This document shows positions 1 to 7,400 of a stretch of DNA of 9,067 nucleotides, one piece after another. The stretch is taken from NCBI GenBank assembly GCA_040511595.1, contig JBEVGU010000124.1, positions 1 through 9,067 on the forward strand. Reading direction: 5' to 3'. The notes under the pieces were generated by a model. It ran no database searches, was not told the DNA's origin, and saw nothing but the letters and a program-made list of their open reading frames with translations. The position numbers and the translations under genes were made by a program. The stretch comes from JAOUEA01 sp040511595 (GTDB lineage Bacteria; Actinomycetota; UBA4738; HRBIN12). The first letter of the stretch is position 1. Every line of letters starts with the position of its first letter.

Positions 1-1
1 C

Positions 2-151
2 CAGCGCGCGGCGCTGGTGCTCCGCTACTACGAGGACATGTCCGAGCGCGAGACCGCCGACGTGCTCGGGTGCTCGGTCGCCGCCGTGAAGGCGCTGGTC
101 TCCCGGGGCGGCGAGACGCTCCGAGAGCTGATCAGGGGTGAGGAAGCATGA
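2..151 (+). CDS. ECF sigma factor, C-terminal end (SigE-like, region 4), cut by left edge
   Basis: Only the last 49 residues lie in the window. The frame reads QRAALVLRYYEDMSERETADV, followed by a helix-turn-helix (LGCSVAAVKALVSRG) and a short tail ending GEEA. This is sigma-70 region 4, which contacts the -35 promoter element. The RAALVLRYYEDMSE..A..LGCS...VK..VSRG pattern is typical of SigE-family ECF sigma factors of actinobacteria. Its stop codon (149-151) overlaps the ATG of the next gene (148-150) in an ATGA arrangement. This implies translational coupling and suggests the downstream membrane protein controls this sigma factor. The regulon and the N-terminal region 2 cannot be seen. Family assignment is confident; the exact ECF group is not. 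Confidence 0.87.
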   Translation, partial: QRAALVLRYYEDMSERETADVLGCSVAAVKALVSRGGETLRELIRGEEA

Positions 152-1761
152 ATGACGTGGAGCGCGACCTGCGAGAGCTCCTGGAACGGAAGGCCGGCTC
201 GGTCGGCACGGTGGCACCGGGGCTTCCGGAGACGGTACGGAAGCGTGGCAGGCTTCGCCAGCTGGCCACGGCCACGATCGGCGCGTTCACGGTGGCCGCG
301 ATCGCGCTGGCGTCGTTCGCCGGCCTGCAAGCGATCGACCAAGCCCGACCCATCGTACCCGAGCCCGGCGGTCCTCGAACGACGGAGTACGAGACCTTCG
401 AGCGGACGGCGACGATCGAGAACCTCACGATCACGAGTCCCAGCGACTGGTACCTCGTGAATCAATGGCCGCTCGGAGCTGCGCTCGCCACGACCGGGGC
501 CAGCGATTCTGGCTCATGTGAGGTGACGCTCGCGCCGGGTAAGACGAGCTCCAACGGCACCGGTTGCTCGGACGGCTCGGTGGTTCCCGGCACGGTAGCG
601 CCGATGCTCGTCCCGATCCTCTCGCTCTCCAACGACGACCTCGGGCTCGGAACGTCGGCATGCGCCTTCGGAGCGTTCGACGTGCCCGACGACACCGCGA
701 TCCTGGAGATCCTCATCGATGGGGCCCTCGTCGACGCCCAGGAAGCCGGTGACGCGGTCCGCCTCCCGGCGTGGCCGGCGTCCTTCGAGGGGACCTCGGT
801 CGAGGACGGTCCCTGCGGTCGAGGCCACTACGCCCGGTTCCAGGCCGGCCGGTACCCGTTCGTGGCGTGGGCCGGGTTCGGTCCTCGAGTGACTGAGGAG
901 GATCGCCGGACGCTCTTCCGCGCGTTCGGGTCGATGGATATCTCGAACTGGACCATTCGTGCACCACTGTCGCGCGACCCTGCCTACGTGATCGCAGGCG
1001 GCGAGAATGCTGCCGGCCCATGGCGTCTCGAGCTGCGTCCGTCGGACCGGGGCGGGCCGGACGCGAACGTCCTGCTCGAGCTCGTGTCGGCGGAAGGCGG
1101 CATCCAGGGGACCGGCGACTTCACCGTCCCGGAGGAGACCCCGATCGAGTTCACGGGGGGTGACCCGGTCTTCGGTGCGGTCACGACCGATGCGGCAGGC
1201 GTGGAGCTCCGTCTCGAGGAGGGGACTCCACCGATCCCCGCGACGATCATGCCGATGCCGCCGAGCCTCGCCGGTACCTTCGACGTCTTCTTCGCGTCGA
1301 ACGCGAGTGACGTGCCGGCGACCGCGGTCGCGCTCGATGCCGACGGCGACGTCATCGAGACCGTGAGCGGCTCGCTGCTCTTCGAAGCTTCGTTCGACGT
1401 ACAGGGTTACGCGACCACGCTGACGATCGAGGACCGAGGGGGCTTGCCGTGCTATCGAGTCGCGAACGATGCGGGCGCGGTCGAAGGGTGCCAGGACGAG
1501 ATCACGCTCTCGTCGATCCCGCTGTCCGAAGATGCCGGCCAGGTGCTCGTCTTCTCGCTGGCCGGCGGTGTGCGCCTCAGCGGGATGGAGCTCGACGTGG
1601 ATGGCGGCGAGACCATCGAGGCTGCCAGTTGCAAGATGGCGGTCTGCGTGATGGGCATCCCGCCCGGTTCGGGCACCGGCACGCTTTGGCTGATGCAGAG
1701 GGGCCAGCGATCCGATTCCGACACGATCGCGTGGACCCCTGAAGGTGTCGAGCGAACCTGA
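148..1761 (+). CDS. Single-pass membrane protein, putative anti-sigma factor or sigma regulator
   Basis: This is a 537-residue protein. It has a charged cytoplasmic N-terminus of about 38 residues (rich in Arg, Glu and Leu, ending in a positive RKRGRLRQ stretch), one hydrophobic helix at about residues 39-63, and an outer domain of about 470 residues. The outer domain is acidic, Gly/Ser/Thr/Pro-rich and apparently beta-rich. All eight cysteines (124, 140, 172, 223, 435, 448, 495, 500) lie outside the membrane, so up to four disulfides are possible. The start is set by the ATGA overlap with the sigma gene and a GGTGAGG ribosome binding site at 138-144. I infer a role as membrane-bound anti-sigma factor from position and topology. 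The short N-terminus shows no HxxxCxxC zinc anti-sigma motif. I do not recognise the outer domain. It could instead be an accessory lipid- or wall-sensing protein. Confidence 0.8.
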   Translation: MNDVERDLRELLERKAGSVGTVAPGLPETVRKRGRLRQLATATIGAFTVAAIALASFAGLQAIDQARPIVPEPGGPRTTEYETFERTATIENLTITSPSDWYLVNQWPLGAALATTGASDSGSCEVTLAPGKTSSNGTGCSDGSVVPGTVAPMLVPILSLSNDDLGLGTSACAFGAFDVPDDTAILEILIDGALVDAQEAGDAVRLPAWPASFEGTSVEDGPCGRGHYARFQAGRYPFVAWAGFGPRVTEEDRRTLFRAFGSMDISNWTIRAPLSRDPAYVIAGGENAAGPWRLELRPSDRGGPDANVLLELVSAEGGIQGTGDFTVPEETPIEFTGGDPVFGAVTTDAAGVELRLEEGTPPIPATIMPMPPSLAGTFDVFFASNASDVPATAVALDADGDVIETVSGSLLFEASFDVQGYATTLTIEDRGGLPCYRVANDAGAVEGCQDEITLSSIPLSEDAGQVLVFSLAGGVRLSGMELDVDGGETIEAASCKMAVCVMGIPPGSGTGTLWLMQRGQRSDSDTIAWTPEGVERT

Positions 1762-1847
1762 CCGCGATCGATCGAGGTCCACGGGCACGCGAAGGCCGTC
1801 TCGGAGCACGAACGAAGTCGGGCCTCCGGCGTGACTAGTCCATACGA
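1762..1847. other. Convergent intergenic region between the membrane protein gene and prs
   Basis: This 86-base gap separates two genes that are transcribed toward each other. It contains no credible reading frame. The only short-loop structure seen is the CTAG hairpin at its right end (1835-1851). A weaker pairing, CGGAG at 1802-1806 with CTCCG at 1824-1828, encloses a 17-base loop. No run of T follows either on either strand, so a classical intrinsic terminator is not evident. Confidence 0.5.
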
Positions 1848-1851
1848 CTAG
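1835..1851. terminator. Short hairpin overlapping the prs stop codon; possible weak bidirectional terminator
   Basis: CTAGTC (1835-1840) and GACTAG (1846-1851) are a perfect 6-bp inverted repeat around the 5-base loop CATAC. The right arm contains the prs stop codon (TAG on the minus strand, 1850-1848). The site lies where two convergent transcripts end, which suits a shared 3' end. The stem is short and has no adjacent U-tract, so the terminator role is only a guess. Confidence 0.3.
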
Positions 1852-2828
1852 ACCTGATTGGCGCCGCCGAATATCTCGCTGACGCTCGAGTCCTCGAACA
1901 CGGCTCGCAGGGCGCTCGCGATCAGCGGGGCGATCGACAGGCACTTCAGCTTGTCGAACCGCCGCTCCTCGGGGATCGGCACCGTGTTCGTCACGACGAC
2001 CTGCTCGATCGGGGCTTCCTCGAGCAGCTGGCGAGCCTTCCCGCTGAAGATGCCGTGGGTGGCGCCGACGTAGATCGGTCCGGCGCCCATCTGGGCGAGC
2101 ACCTTGGTGCCGGCCGAGACCGTGCTCGCGGTGTCGATCATGTCGTCGACGATCACGCAGGGACGGCCGTCGACTTCGCCAACCACGGTCATCTCCTCGA
2201 TCTTGTGCGCCTCCTTGCGGGATCGACGCTTGTAGAGGAACGCGAGGTCGGCGTGGAGGTACTCGCGCAGCTTCTCGGCGGTCTTGATGCGGCCCGCGTC
2301 GGGCGCCACCACGACCAGGTCGTCGCCATGCAGCCCGAGCTCGTCCTTGAAGTAGTTCGAGAGGATCGGCAGGGCGGTCAGGTGGTCGAACGGCGAGTCG
2401 AAGTACCCTTGGATCTGCCCGGAGTGCAGGTCCACGCTCACGACGCGGTCGGCGCCGGCCGTAGAGAGCAGGTCGGCCACGAGTTTCGCGCTGATCGGCT
2501 CGCGCGAGATCGCCTTCTTGTCCTGCCGCGAGTAGCCGTAGTACGGGATCACCGCCGTGATGCGCTTGGCCGATGCCCGCTTCATCGCGTCGAGCATGAC
2601 GAGCTGCTCCATCACGGCCTCGTTCACCGGGTCGTAATGGGTCTGCACGACGAATACGTCGGCGCCGCGCACGCTCTCCTTGGCCCGGAAGTAGATCTCG
2701 CCCGAGGCGAACCGCCGGAGCTCTGACTCGCTCACCGGCACGCTCAGGCAGTCGGCGATCTCGTGCCCGAGCTCCGGGTGGATGGTGCCGGTGAACAGCA
2801 TCATCCGCTTCTTGGTGATGATCTCCAC
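1848..2828 (-). CDS. prs: Ribose-phosphate pyrophosphokinase (PRPP synthetase)
   Basis: This cytosolic enzyme transfers pyrophosphate from ATP to ribose 5-phosphate to make PRPP, the precursor of purine, pyrimidine, NAD, histidine and tryptophan synthesis. The 326-residue length is normal for class I PRPP synthetases. Visible signatures are YGYSRQDKK (97-105, ATP-binding region), VDLHSGQIQGYF (132-143, metal and substrate site), APDAGRIKTAEKL (175-187, actinobacterial form), the flexible catalytic loop beginning YKRRSRKEA (199-207), and the PRPP-binding loop VIVDDMIDTAST (225-236). Ser235 stands where Gly is usual (DTAGT/DTGGT), a small oddity. The start is GTG at 2828-2826, supported by the AGGGGGAG site at 2843-2836 with a 7-base spacer. 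ATGs at residues 9 and 10 lie very close to the conserved LFTG start of the fold. The gene follows glmU by 13 bases in one operon. Confidence 0.97.
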   Translation of the reverse strand: MEIITKKRMMLFTGTIHPELGHEIADCLSVPVSESELRRFASGEIYFRAKESVRGADVFVVQTHYDPVNEAVMEQLVMLDAMKRASAKRITAVIPYYGYSRQDKKAISREPISAKLVADLLSTAGADRVVSVDLHSGQIQGYFDSPFDHLTALPILSNYFKDELGLHGDDLVVVAPDAGRIKTAEKLREYLHADLAFLYKRRSRKEAHKIEEMTVVGEVDGRPCVIVDDMIDTASTVSAGTKVLAQMGAGPIYVGATHGIFSGKARQLLEEAPIEQVVVTNTVPIPEERRFDKLKCLSIAPLIASALRAVFEDSSVSEIFGGANQV

Positions 2829-2835
2829 GGCTGCG

Positions 2836-2843
2836 CTCCCCCT
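2836..2843 (-). promoter_or_regulatory. Ribosome binding site of prs, overlapping the glmU stop codon
   Basis: On the minus strand the sequence AGGGGGAG lies 7 bases upstream of the GTG start of prs. It overlaps the last two bases of the glmU stop codon TAG (2844-2842). The overlap favours translational coupling and decides the GTG start over the internal ATGs at residues 9 and 10. Confidence 0.75.
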
Positions 2844-4320
2844 ACGTTCCGCTTCCTCGATCCCCGCTCCGACGCCGGCGGCGGCGATGCTCCGCGTCCT
2901 TGCGAGCGCGGTAGCCCTCGACCGTGCGCTGCTCGGCCCGTTCCACCGCGAGCGCGCCGTCGGGAACGCTCTTCGTGATCACCGATCCGGCTCCCGTGTT
3001 CGCGTTGCGCCCGACCGTCACCGGCGCCACCAGCATCGTATCCGAACCGATCCGGGCGCCGTCGCCCACCTTGGTCGTGTGCTTGGCGTAGCCGTCGTAG
3101 TTGACCGTGACGGTGCCCGCCCCGATGTTCGCGTCCTCGCCCACCTCGGCGTCGCCGAGGTAGGTCAGGTGCTTGGCCTTCGCGCCGCGTCCGAGCGTCG
3201 AGGCCTTCACCTCGACGTAGTTGCCGACCTGGGCGCCGTCGTCGAGCACCGCCCCCTCCCGGAGTCGGGCGAACGGCCCCACCTCGCATCCACGGCCGAC
3301 GCGCGCGTGCTCGAGCACTGAGAACCGCACGACCGAGCCGTCGCCGACCTCCGAGCCGGACATCGCGACCGAGGGTCCGATGCCGCAGGCCGAGCCGACG
3401 CGGGAGCCGCGCTCGAGGAACGTGTTCGGATGGATCACCGAGTCGGGTCCGATCTCGACGTCGACGTCGATGTAGGTGGCCCCCGGATCCACCAGCGTGA
3501 CCCCGTTCGCCATGTGCCGGGCGTTCACTCGCGCTCGCACGACCGCCTCGACCGCCGCGAGCCCCGCTCGGGAGTTCACGCCCATCGCGCCGCCGGTGTC
3601 GACCGTGACCGCGTTGACCTTCAGCCCCGCGGCGAGCATCGCGGGGATGACGCGGTTCAGGTAGTACTCGCGCTGACGGTTCCTCCGGTCGAGCTCGGGC
3701 AGGGCGTCGAAGAGCGCTCGCCGCTGGAACGCGAACAGCACGATCGAGACCTCGCGGATCGCCCGGACGTCGACCGATGCGTCGACGTCCTCGACGATCT
3801 CGGTCAACCTGGTACGCGTGCGAACCACGCGTCCATAACCGCCGGGGTCGTCGAGCACGGTGGAGGCGATCGTCGCGGCGGCGTTCGAACGGCGGTGTGA
3901 GGCGACCAGGCGCTTCACGTCGTCGCCGGTCACCGGGTCGTAGTCGCCCCCCAGCACGAGCACGTCGCTCACGCGTCCGACGGCTCGCTCGGCGACCTCT
4001 ACGGCGTGGCCGGTGCCCAGCTGCCTCGGTTGCTCCACGAAGACGGGTCGCGGGGTGATCTTCCACGACGCGACCGCGGCCCGGATGTCGTCGGCGCCGT
4101 GGCCGACCACGACGATCACCCTCGTGGGCTTGGCGGCGAGCCCCGCCTGGAGCACGTGCCACAGAGCGGGCCGGCCACAGATCGGGTGCAGCACCTTCGG
4201 GGTCGTGGACTTCAGCCGCTTCCCCTTGCCCGCGGCGAGCACGACGAGGGCGAGCGATCGAGGGCTCTTCTTGGTCTCGGCCACGGACCTGCCTGGGTCG
4301 AAGGGTCGGGAAGCGGGCAC
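2842..4320 (-). CDS. glmU: Bifunctional GlmU: GlcNAc-1-P uridylyltransferase / GlcN-1-P acetyltransferase
   Basis: GlmU makes UDP-GlcNAc for peptidoglycan: the C-terminal domain acetylates glucosamine-1-phosphate and the N-terminal domain adds UMP from UTP. The 492-residue protein shows the nucleotidyltransferase signature LAAGKGKRLKSTTPKVLH (28-45), QLGTGHA (100-106), the metal-site Asp in GGD (124-126), GYGRVV (161-166) and GVNSR (247-251). A left-handed beta-helix follows from about residue 275. It carries the acetyltransferase residues in RLR (352-354), VEVK (369-372), KHLTYLGDAEVG (383-394) and NIGAGTVTVNYDG (398-410). The tail is very basic, with six consecutive Arg at 479-484. Several usually conserved N-terminal motifs are altered (see findings). 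The start is uncertain: GTG at 4320 gives a 21-residue leader, and an in-frame GTG at 4284 (residue 13) is also possible. prs follows directly. Confidence 0.96.
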   Translation of the reverse strand: MPASRPFDPGRSVAETKKSPRSLALVVLAAGKGKRLKSTTPKVLHPICGRPALWHVLQAGLAAKPTRVIVVVGHGADDIRAAVASWKITPRPVFVEQPRQLGTGHAVEVAERAVGRVSDVLVLGGDYDPVTGDDVKRLVASHRRSNAAATIASTVLDDPGGYGRVVRTRTRLTEIVEDVDASVDVRAIREVSIVLFAFQRRALFDALPELDRRNRQREYYLNRVIPAMLAAGLKVNAVTVDTGGAMGVNSRAGLAAVEAVVRARVNARHMANGVTLVDPGATYIDVDVEIGPDSVIHPNTFLERGSRVGSACGIGPSVAMSGSEVGDGSVVRFSVLEHARVGRGCEVGPFARLREGAVLDDGAQVGNYVEVKASTLGRGAKAKHLTYLGDAEVGEDANIGAGTVTVNYDGYAKHTTKVGDGARIGSDTMLVAPVTVGRNANTGAGSVITKSVPDGALAVERAEQRTVEGYRARKDAEHRRRRRRSGDRGSGT

Positions 4321-4322
4321 CT

Positions 4323-4351
4323 ATCGTCCGGAACGAACGGCGCGGCGTCAA
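4323..4351 (-). promoter_or_regulatory. Candidate promoter of glmU-prs
   Basis: On the minus strand TTGACG (4351-4346) matches five of six bases of the -35 consensus. After a 17-base spacer comes GACGAT (4328-4323), which matches only three of six -10 bases. Transcription would begin at or next to the upstream GTG of glmU. That would give a leaderless message or favour the downstream GTG at 4284. The -10 is weak, so this is a candidate only. Confidence 0.25.
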
Positions 4352-4368
4352 CGAGCCAAGCCGCACGA

Positions 4369-4404
4369 CCCCGCGCTAGGCGTCGACGGGGGCCGTTAAC
4401 GGCC
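4369..4404. repeat. Palindrome at the cyclase stop codon plus adjoining GC hairpin
   Basis: GGCCGTTAACGGCC (4391-4404) is a perfect 14-base palindrome. The cyclase-gene stop codon (TAA on the minus strand, 4398-4396) sits in its centre. Next to it, CCCCG (4369-4373) pairs with CGGGG (4387-4391), and CGC (4374-4376) with GCG (4380-4382), giving a bulged GC-rich hairpin. The two structures share base 4391, so they may be mutually exclusive. Neither is followed by a U-tract. Together they fill most of the gap before glmU and could slow or end transcription from the upstream gene, or bind a dimeric protein. Confidence 0.45.
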
Positions 4405-7400
4405 GATGAGCGAGGCGACATCGGGGCGCGAGAGGAACCCCGACCGGTACGGCTCGGGCAGACCATGTGCGGCGCTCTCGACGATCTCCCGGGCGGCGGC
4501 GCGACGCATCGCAGCCTCGGTGGGACGCCCGAGGAGGTCGAGCGCATCGGCGGCTACGCGCCCGGCGCGCCACGCCAGCCTCCGGTCGTTCACGGCGCCG
4601 GCATCGACCACGGAGCGCTCGGCGAGCGCGAGCGCCTCCTCGCCCCGGCCCCGCAGGAGCGCTGCGAGCGCGCGGGCGTACGGACCCCAGACCGTCCAGA
4701 CGTCGCGCCGCTCGCTCGACCTCGAGATCGCGGCCGCGACCCGGTCGAGGGCCTCGGGGTCGCCCGACCATTCCCACGCCAGCATCTCCGTGTGGAGCGA
4801 CCAGAGGCTATCGAGCGTCGACGACTCCTCGCGGGCGGCGAGGTCGAACCATCGCTGCGCGGTATCGCCCTCCCCCTGCATCAACCGACCCAGGGCGCAG
4901 AGGGCTCGCAACCTCGGCCGCTGGAACCGAGAGCCAAGGGATGTGGAGAGGTCCCACGCGCGGCGGGACCGCTCGACGATGCCGTCGACGTCCCATGCCT
5001 CCAGCGTGATGTCGCTCTGCATCGAGAGCCCGATGAGGACACCCCTCGACGCGCCGAGTGACGTCACGAGCCCCACCCCACGGTCCGCGTCGGCGAGCGC
5101 CTCACCAAGACGGCAGTCCCGCAGCAGTTGTTCCGCCCGAGCGAACAGCGCGAACGCCTCATCGCGTCCGTTGCCGATCTCTCGCGACTCCGCGATCGAT
5201 CCGTCGACCGTCTCGAGCGCTTCCTTCCAGCTGCCGATGAAGCCCAGGTTCCACGCGACCATGTACGCGTTGTGCGCGACCATCTGTCGTTGCCCCAACT
5301 CGCGCAAGAGGCGGTCGGCCTCGCGGCCGTGCTCGAGCGAGACCTCACCGGGGTCGAGGAAGAAGGTGGTCTCGCACGAGCCGTGCTCGGCGAGTGCCTG
5401 CCCCTCGAGGTCGCCGCTCGCCGACGCGATCGTGAGGGCTTGCCGATGCAGCTCCAACGACTCGACGTACTCCCCTCGGCCGAACCGGATCGTTCCCGCG
5501 GTGTAGAGGAGGCGGGCCTCGAGGTCGGCCGCGCCCACGGCCCTAGCAAGCTCGAGCGCCTCGGGCAGGCGCGCCTGCCCCTCCTCGAACCGGTCGAGCA
5601 ACCAAAGCGCGTGCGCCTCCGCCGCGACGGCCTCCGCGCGGAGCCGCTCGTCGCCGCCGTCGGCTGCGAGGCCTCCCGCGCGACGGTAGTCCTCGAGGCC
5701 GTCGGCCGCACGACCGACGATCTCGTGCGCCTGTCCGCGGCCGAGCACCGCCCTGCCCTCGAGGACCGCGTTCCCGGTCGCCGCCGCGAGCGCCCGGTCG
5801 TACCAGCGGATCGCCCCCTCGGCCGAGAACAGGCGGCGGAGCCGATCGCCCGCCATCAGCGACCACCTGGCGGTGGCTCCGGCATCGCCGGCCCGTTCGG
5901 CGTGGTAGGCGCAGATCTCGGCGAACTCCTCCTCCCGACCGCTGATCGCCCGTTCGACCCACGCGAGCACGTCGCCGTGGGCCTGTGCGCGTCGCGATCG
6001 CGGGATGCTCGCGTACGCCACGTCGCGCGTGAGGACGTGGTGGAAGATGAGCTCCCGCTCCCCCTCGATCGACGAGGTCTCGCGCTCACGCAGGTGCCCC
6101 TTGTCGACGAGCCCCTCGAGCGCGGCGGCAATCGCGGTGGCGTCGCCGTCACTGAGCCGCACGAGCGCCCCTTCCCAGACGATGCGACCGACCACAGACG
6201 CGTCCTGGATCGTTCGCTTCTCGATCGGCGAGAGCAGGTCGATGCGAGAGGCGATCACGCCCTGGACCGTGTCGGGCAGCGCCGAGGCCACCGGCTCTTC
6301 GAGAGCCCAGCGGCCGTCACGTTGCACGAGCGTGCCGTCTTCCATCATCATGCGGAGCAGCTCGCCGGCGAAGAACGGGTTCCCTTCGGAGCGGTTGAGC
6401 ACGGGCCCGACGATCTCGGCGGGAGCTTCTCCTCCCAACAGGTGCTCGACGAGCGTCGTGCCGTCGCGGAGGTTCAGCGGCGACAGCGAGACCGTGCTGG
6501 CGTTGGAGAGCGCCCCCGGCCACGAGGGGCGTCGCTCGAAGAGCTCGGGACGCGCCGTGCACATCACGAAAGCGGGGCCCGACGCTTTGGAGAGCACCGT
6601 CTCGATCAGATCGAGCAGCGGCGGGTCGGCCCAGTGCACGTCCTCGATCACGGCCACCATCGGCGCGCGCGTCAGCCGCGCCTCGAGGTAGCGCTGCCAC
6701 GCTCGAGCGATGATGCGCCGCGCGGCGGCGGGTTCGGCGCCCGCGAGCGGATCGCCCGGCATCACGGCGCCGATCGAGTGCAACAGCACGGCGGCCGTCC
6801 CGATCGCGTCCTCACCGCCCACCTCCTCCGACAGCATCGAGGCCTTCTCCGCGATCGCCTCGGGGGCGTCGGAGTCGAGCAAACCGACGTCGACCTTGAG
6901 GATCTCGGCGAGGGGCCAGTACGCCAAGCCGTCCCCGTAGGGGAGGCAGCGACCGCGGGCGACCTGCGCCCCCTCACCGGCCGCGCCGACGACCAGTTCC
7001 TGCGCGAGCCGGCTCTTGCCGATGCCGGCAGGCCCGGCGATCGTGACGAGGTGGGGCGTCCGCTCGCGGAGGGTGCGCGCGTAGAGCAGCCGCAACAGCT
7101 CCATCTCGGATCCGCGTCCGACGATCGGGGCTTCCACCACCGGCGCCCTGATCGACCCGGCTGCGTGCACGGATCCCTGCACCTCGAACGCAGAGAGCGA
7201 CCGGTCGATGCCCTTGACGCGCGTCTCCCCCAGCGACCGGAAGCCCACGAGATGCCGCGTGTCGCGCCACGTGCGTTCGCCGACTACCACGCGGCCCGGC
7301 TCGGCCAGGGCCTGGAAGCGGGCCGCGACGTTCACGGCCTCGCCCGTCACGAAGCCCTCGTCGTTGCCACCGCCGTGCGCGAACACCTCGCCCGTGTTGA

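Noticed and set aside
514..1944. A 476-residue minus-strand frame opposite the membrane protein gene and the end of prs
   Set aside because: Arg/Asp/His-rich composition without domains, running into the end of the real prs gene in another frame. The plus-strand gene is supported by its overlap with the sigma gene and its membrane topology.
2801..4366. A 521-residue minus-strand frame overlapping glmU and the start of prs
   Set aside because: It is an Arg/Gly-rich out-of-frame shadow of GlmU; the overlapping GlmU frame has all family motifs.
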